Positions 6,061 to 9,222 of a stretch of 9,222 bases of DNA are shown piece after piece. The DNA lies in assembly GCA_003154025.1 (NCBI GenBank), contig PMCE01000111.1, forward strand, positions 1,666-10,887. The letters are read 5' to 3'. Positions within the stretch are counted from its first letter, which is position 1. Every line of letters begins with the position of its first letter. A program made the translations under genes and the position numbers. This DNA is from Syntrophaceae bacterium. Its GTDB lineage: Bacteria > Desulfobacterota > SM23-61. The notes under the pieces were generated by a model that ran no database searches, was not told where the DNA came from, and saw only the letters and a program-made list of their open reading frames with translations.

Positions 6061-6069
6061 GGGAGTCAA
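6041..6069 (-). promoter_or_regulatory. Sigma70-like promoter of the glutaredoxin/reductase operon
   Basis: On the minus strand, TTGACT (6069-6064; 5 of 6 to TTGACA), a 17-nt spacer and TAAACT (6046-6041; 4 of 6 to TATAAT). Predicted start of transcription is near 6034, about 80 nt before the glutaredoxin ATG. Confidence 0.55.
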
Positions 6070-6137
6070 TCCGAATGCACGCCTTGTCCTCCTTCACTTT
6101 TCGGCAAGCAGGCGTAGGATGAACGGGAAAAATCTAT

Positions 6138-6165
6138 TTGCAAAGTCTGGGGGATGAGTTAATAT
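6138..6165 (+). promoter_or_regulatory. Weak candidate promoter of the ABC transporter operon
   Basis: TTGCAA (6138-6143; 4 of 6), 16-nt spacer, TAATAT (6160-6165; 4 of 6). It would give a leader of roughly 88 nt before the ATG at 6260. It is the best pair I could find in this stretch but weak. Confidence 0.3.
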
Positions 6166-6259
6166 CGGTCGAAGAGGGTCGGCCTTCCCGGTGGCCTGCA
6201 CTCCTTTGGGTTCTGAGGCCAAAAATTCCACGGACCTTTTTCGAAATGGGGGGATCGCC

Positions 6260-7285
6260 ATGAAGATGAGAAGCGGTTGGAGATTCTGGGCGGGAGTCTT
6301 GGGAATCCTTCTTTGCTGGTGCTCGACAGCCTTGGCCGAAGAAACCCTGAACGCCTATTCCATCTGGCCGGAGAACTGGGCCCGGCCCATGTTTCAGGAA
6401 TTCGAGAAGGCCACGGGAATTAAAGTGAACTTCATCCGGTTCTCATCGGGCGAGGCCCTGGCGAGGATCATCGCTGAAAAGAGCAACCCCCGGGTGGATG
6501 TGCTCTTCGGCGGGCCCGTGGAAACCCACATCGCGGGGATCAAAGAGGGGGTCTTTGAACCGTACAAATCCGCCCACTTTAACGCTCTGGCGGCCCGGTT
6601 TAGAGATTCCCAGGGAATCTGGCTGGGGATCGCCGACGACCCCCTGGTCTTCATGAGCAACCAGAAGTTCTTGATGGAGAACAAATTAACCCCTCCCGCG
6701 TCCTGGAATGACCTGCTTCACCCGGCCTACAAAGGCATGCTTCAGATGGCCGACGCCCGCACCTCGGGCACGGCCGTCACCCGCATTTTCTCCATCCTGG
6801 AGGTCTTCGGCCGGGATGAAACCAAGGCCTTCGATTACATGAAGAAGCTCCGCCGCAACGTCCAGGTGTACACGAAAAGCGGGGGCGGGGGGACCCTCCC
6901 CGTCGGCCTCGGGCAGGCGGGGGCGGGGATCTTCTTCATCGTGGATGCGCTGAAAACCAAGCAGGAAGGATACGATGTGGCCATCTCCTTCCCCAAGGAG
7001 GGGATCGGGACGTCCGTAGAAGCCATTGCCCTCCTGAAAGGCGCCAAGAACCCGGCCAGGGGGAAGAAGCTGATCGACTGGGCCACCAGCCCGGCCATGC
7101 AGAACTTGTACGCCAAGTACAAGATCAACTTCATTCCCGCCCACCCCGAGGTCAAGATCGAACCGAGCCTAGCGGAAGTGATCAAAGGAGCGAATATCTT
7201 CCCCATCGATGAAACCTGGGCCGGCCAGAATCGGAAGCGCGTCGTGGAGCGCTGGATCAATGAGGTTTTGCCGCAGCAGCAATAA
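6260..7285 (+). CDS. ABC transporter periplasmic substrate-binding protein, iron(III)/aminoethylphosphonate-like family
   Basis: 341 residues, exported. The N-terminus MKMRSGWRFWAGVLGILLCW with a cleavage site ALA-EE (24-27) is a signal peptide; LLCWC lacks a proper lipobox. The mature protein opens with TLNAYSIWPENWARPMFQEF and has the two-lobed family-1 binding-protein pattern: FEKATGIKVNFIRFSSGEAL, then RVDVLFGGPVETH, WNDLLHPAYKGMLQMADART in the cross-over region, and EAIALLKGAKNP plus KLIDWATSPAMQNLYAKY near the end. This is the AfuA/FbpA-like group that serves ferric iron, thiamine, putrescine or 2-aminoethylphosphonate importers. The adjacent-tyrosine pair typical of ferric-binding proteins is not evident, so substrate stays open. 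The frame is open upstream to a GTG at 6191, but ATG 6260 with GGGGGGA five bases before it starts the signal peptide. The permease gene follows after 116 nt. Confidence 0.9.
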   Translation: MKMRSGWRFWAGVLGILLCWCSTALAEETLNAYSIWPENWARPMFQEFEKATGIKVNFIRFSSGEALARIIAEKSNPRVDVLFGGPVETHIAGIKEGVFEPYKSAHFNALAARFRDSQGIWLGIADDPLVFMSNQKFLMENKLTPPASWNDLLHPAYKGMLQMADARTSGTAVTRIFSILEVFGRDETKAFDYMKKLRRNVQVYTKSGGGGTLPVGLGQAGAGIFFIVDALKTKQEGYDVAISFPKEGIGTSVEAIALLKGAKNPARGKKLIDWATSPAMQNLYAKYKINFIPAHPEVKIEPSLAEVIKGANIFPIDETWAGQNRKRVVERWINEVLPQQQ

Positions 7286-7307
7286 TCTGGCCATGGTTCG
7301 GTCCGGA

Positions 7308-7336
7308 GGGGGGATTCGTGAATCGCCCCCACAACC
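7308..7336. repeat. REP/MITE-like palindromic element, copy 2 (inverted relative to copy 1)
   Basis: Arms GGGGG-GATTC (7308-7317) and GAATC-G-CCCCC (7320-7330) fold with one bulged G. On the minus strand 7336-7319 reads GGTTGTGGGGGCGATTCA, 17 of 18 identical to 5001-5018. It sits in the 116-nt gap between the binding-protein and permease genes, where a stem could protect the upstream mRNA or damp read-through. No gene is visible in this gap. Confidence 0.75.
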
Positions 7337-7401
7337 GGGGTTTTCATTTATGCGGTAAAGGCCCAAAGAGCAAATTAGAACTTTGATGCTCAAGAAAAAT
7401 C

Positions 7402-9114
7402 ATGCCCGATTCGGTTTTGGTCCGTAATCCCAAGAACCCATTCCGCCAGGTGATCCGCGACCCGGTTCTCCTGGCCACCCTGGTCGTTCTCTGGGCTCTG
7501 CTGATCCTCTTCATCCTCTTCCCCATGATCAGGCTCTTCCTCCAGACTTTTGAAGAGGGAGGGCGCTTCACCCTGACCAACGTCGTCAAAATCATGGGCG
7601 ACCCGAACCAGCGACAGGCCCTCTGGAACAGCCTCCTTCTGGCCACCCTGGTCGGTCTCTGGGGAACGGCCCTGGGCCTTCTCTTTGCCTTCACGGCGGT
7701 CCGGGCCAACCTCTCCCGGGGCTGGGGCTTCTTTCTGGATGCCTCCATCATCCTGCCCCTCATCTCCCCTCCCTTCACCACGGCCATCGCCATCATCTTT
7801 TCCTTCGGGCCGAGAGGGTTAATCACTTACGAGCTTCTGGGGATTAAAAACATCGGGGTCTACGGGCTGACATCCACCTTGCTCTCCGAAACCCTGACCT
7901 TTTTCCCCATCGCCTATCTCACCCTGAAGGCCATCCTGGCCGGGATCGATCCGAATGTGGAGGATATGGCTTTCAGCCTGGGAAGCTCCCGGTGGCGGGT
8001 CTTCCGGACGGTCACCCTCCCTCTCACCGTTCCCGGCCTGGCCAACTCCTTCCTCCTGCTCTTTGCGGCTTCCCTGGCCGACTTTGCCACTCCCCTGATC
8101 CTGGCGGGCAACAGCTTTCCCGTCCTCCCCACCCAGGCCTATCTCCAGATCACCGGCCTTTTCGACCTGAAAGGGGGAGCGGTCCTCTCCTTCGTTCTCC
8201 TGGTGCCGGCCTTCGCCGTCTTCCTCCTCCAGCGCTTCTGGGTCAGCCGGAAATACTACGTCACCATCTCCGGAAAGGTCGGGGCCCAGACGCAGATCAA
8301 GAGTGTCGGGCCCTGGGCCAGGACAATCCTTCTGGGTTTCTGCCTCTTTGTCTCCGCCTTCATCCTTTATTTCTACGTTCTTCTTTTTTACGCCTCCGTC
8401 GTGCGGGCCTTCGGGGCGAATTTTCAGCTCACCCTGGCTCACTATCATGTGGTCTTCACCGAAGGCCTGAAAGCCATCCGCGACACCCTGATTATCGCCG
8501 GGGCGGGCATGCCTCTGGGAGGGATTTACGCCATCGTGCTGGGATATCTGGTGGCCAAGAAAGTGTTCCCCTCCCGCCAGACCATGGAGATGGTCTCCAT
8601 GATCAACTACTCCCTCCCCGGAACGATCGTCGGCATCGGCTACCTCCTGGCTTTCAACGACCCGCCCATCATGCTGACCGGAACCGCGATCATCATCATC
8701 GCCTGCTATGTGTTCCGGTATGGGCCCACGGGAATCCGCACCACCGTGGCCATCCTCCAGCAGATCGACCCCAGCATCGAGGAGGCTTCCTTCAGCCTGG
8801 GCGCCAAGTCCGGGACCACCTTCCGGCGCATCACCCTGCCCCTGATCCTGCCCGCATTTTTTGCCGGCCTGGGGGTCGTCTTCATCCGTTCCATGACCGC
8901 CATCAGCGCGACGATCTTTCTCATCTCCATCGACTGGACGCTCATCACCGTGCGCATCCTGGAAAAGATGACCGAGCTGGAGCTGGGTGTCGCCGCCGCC
9001 TTCTCCATCCTGGTGGTGGTCATCGTATTTGCCGTCATCGCGGCCATCAGCCTGTTTCTCCGCCTCTTCCGCCAGCCCGGGGCGCCGGACATGGCCAACA
9101 TTTTAGGGGGATGA
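7402..9114 (+). CDS. ABC transporter permease, fused two-domain (iron(III)-type)
   Basis: 570 residues, inner membrane, about twelve helices. It is two binding-protein-dependent permease domains in one chain, so one molecule forms the whole channel, as in FbpB/SfuB/AfuB, ThiP and aminoethylphosphonate permeases. Each half has the cytoplasmic EAA coupling loop for the ATPase: EDMAFSLGSSRWRVFRTVTL (187-206) followed by PLTVPG, and EEASFSLGAKSGTTFRRITL (460-479) followed by PLILPA. Helices include LLATLVVLWALLILFILFPM (23-42), the 78-100 and 112-135 regions, FVLLVPAFAVFLL (264-276), and 308-332 at the start of the second half. ATG 7402 has no clear ribosome binding site (AAGAAAAATC only); no better in-frame start was found. 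It lies 116 nt after the binding protein and 1 nt before the ATPase gene. Substrate is open, as for the binding protein. Confidence 0.92.
   Translation: MPDSVLVRNPKNPFRQVIRDPVLLATLVVLWALLILFILFPMIRLFLQTFEEGGRFTLTNVVKIMGDPNQRQALWNSLLLATLVGLWGTALGLLFAFTAVRANLSRGWGFFLDASIILPLISPPFTTAIAIIFSFGPRGLITYELLGIKNIGVYGLTSTLLSETLTFFPIAYLTLKAILAGIDPNVEDMAFSLGSSRWRVFRTVTLPLTVPGLANSFLLLFAASLADFATPLILAGNSFPVLPTQAYLQITGLFDLKGGAVLSFVLLVPAFAVFLLQRFWVSRKYYVTISGKVGAQTQIKSVGPWARTILLGFCLFVSAFILYFYVLLFYASVVRAFGANFQLTLAHYHVVFTEGLKAIRDTLIIAGAGMPLGGIYAIVLGYLVAKKVFPSRQTMEMVSMINYSLPGTIVGIGYLLAFNDPPIMLTGTAIIIIACYVFRYGPTGIRTTVAILQQIDPSIEEASFSLGAKSGTTFRRITLPLILPAFFAGLGVVFIRSMTAISATIFLISIDWTLITVRILEKMTELELGVAAAFSILVVVIVFAVIAAISLFLRLFRQPGAPDMANILGG
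9105..9110 (+). promoter_or_regulatory. Ribosome binding site for the GTG-start ATPase gene
   Basis: AGGGGG ends five bases before GTG at 9116. Two nearby ATGs (9111 and 9114) share one frame and hit a TAA within five codons, so the GTG is the working start. Confidence 0.7.
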
Positions 9115-9115
9115 T

Positions 9116-9222
9116 GTGGAAGCCGTAAGCATCCGTCTGGATCGGATCAGCAAGAAATTTTCCCATCGCGTGAAGGGGGAAGTCTCCGCCGTGAACGACG
9201 TGAGCCTGGAAGTGCAGCCGGG
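9116..9222 (+). CDS. ABC transporter ATP-binding protein, 3' truncated by window edge
   Basis: Only the first 35 residues are present: VEAVSIRLDRISKKFSHRVK (GTG read as Met) and then GEVSAVNDVSLEVQPG. The pattern of a first strand, a KxF aromatic-stacking region for the nucleotide base, then AVNDVSLEVxPG just before the Walker A loop is the standard start of an ABC importer ATPase. Walker A itself is beyond the window. The gene begins 1 nt after the permease stop, so it should be translationally coupled and power the same importer. Confidence 0.88.
   Translation, partial: MEAVSIRLDRISKKFSHRVKGEVSAVNDVSLEVQP

Larger units (their letters stand above)
5953..6259. other. 307-nt divergent intergenic region
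   Basis: Between the minus-strand redox operon and the plus-strand ABC operon. It holds a minus-strand promoter, an inverted repeat overlapping it, a weaker plus-strand promoter, and a short inverted repeat TGGCCT (6192-6197) / AGGCCA (6216-6221) in the ABC leader. I looked for a riboswitch in the leader (for example thiamine pyrophosphate type) and saw no matching conserved core. No small gene with a ribosome binding site was recognised. Confidence 0.6.

Noticed and set aside
6192..6221. TGGCCT / AGGCCA inverted repeat in the ABC leader as a riboswitch or attenuator
   Set aside because: Six base pairs across an 18-nt loop with no conserved riboswitch core and no T-tract.
7819..8448. 209-codon minus-strand open frame
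   Set aside because: Antisense to the permease; highly charged, Gly/Glu/Asp-rich sequence with no family features.
9111..9125. ATG codons at 9111 and 9114 as starts of the ATPase gene
   Set aside because: Both are in one frame that stops after at most five codons; the GTG at 9116 opens the conserved frame.
7992..9128. 378-codon open frame on the plus strand, frame 3
   Set aside because: Shadow of the permease gene: Pro/His/Arg-rich, no membrane helices, while the other frame encodes a clear permease with EAA loops.

Overview
This is a GC-rich bacterial window. Gene content and protein style (an EF-G paralogue, a ferredoxin:thioredoxin reductase-rubredoxin fusion with a glutaredoxin partner, a MOSC/Mog pair, a Mut7-C protein, short palindromic intergenic repeats) suggest an anaerobic deltaproteobacterium-like organism (Desulfobacterota, Syntrophia-like). 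That placement is inference from gene style, not a database result. The window is cut inside a gene at both ends.

Layout. Positions 1-3261, plus strand: the last 557 residues of an elongation factor G-like GTPase, a GC-rich hairpin, a small unrecognised protein with LRV/HEAT-like repeats, then a tightly packed MOSC gene and a Mog/MoaB-type molybdopterin adenylyltransferase gene that overlap by 32 nt. Positions 3245-4954, minus strand: a small helical hypothetical protein, a Mut7-C/zinc-ribbon protein and a LysE/RhtB-family exporter. The 3' end of this block overlaps the Mog gene tail-to-tail by 17 nt, and a terminator-like hairpin plus T-tract for the plus-strand operon lies inside the antisense coding region. 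Positions 5171-5952, minus strand: a two-gene redox operon, glutaredoxin followed by a ferredoxin:thioredoxin reductase catalytic chain fused to rubredoxin, coupled through an ATGA overlap. Positions 6260-9222, plus strand: an ABC importer made of a periplasmic binding protein, a fused double permease and the start of the ATPase.

Non-coding content. The 307-nt divergent region at 5953-6259 holds a good sigma70-like promoter for the redox operon with a perfect 8-bp inverted repeat across it (a candidate operator), and a weaker promoter for the ABC operon. Two diverged copies of a REP/MITE-like palindromic repeat (GGTTGTRGGGGCGATTCA) lie in opposite orientations at 5001-5044 and 7308-7336. A degenerate heptad repeat (ATTGCGS) sits at 4201-4242. 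The exporter gene has no ATG, GTG or TTG at its natural start. A well-spaced ribosome binding site points to ATC, or to a base error.

Functionally the window looks like ordinary chromosomal housekeeping and metabolism: translation, molybdenum cofactor, thiol redox, transport. I see no phage, toxin-antitoxin, CRISPR or defence module. The points most worth a second look are the redox operon with its promoter/operator, the non-canonical start, the repeat family and the overlap architecture of the Mo-cofactor genes.
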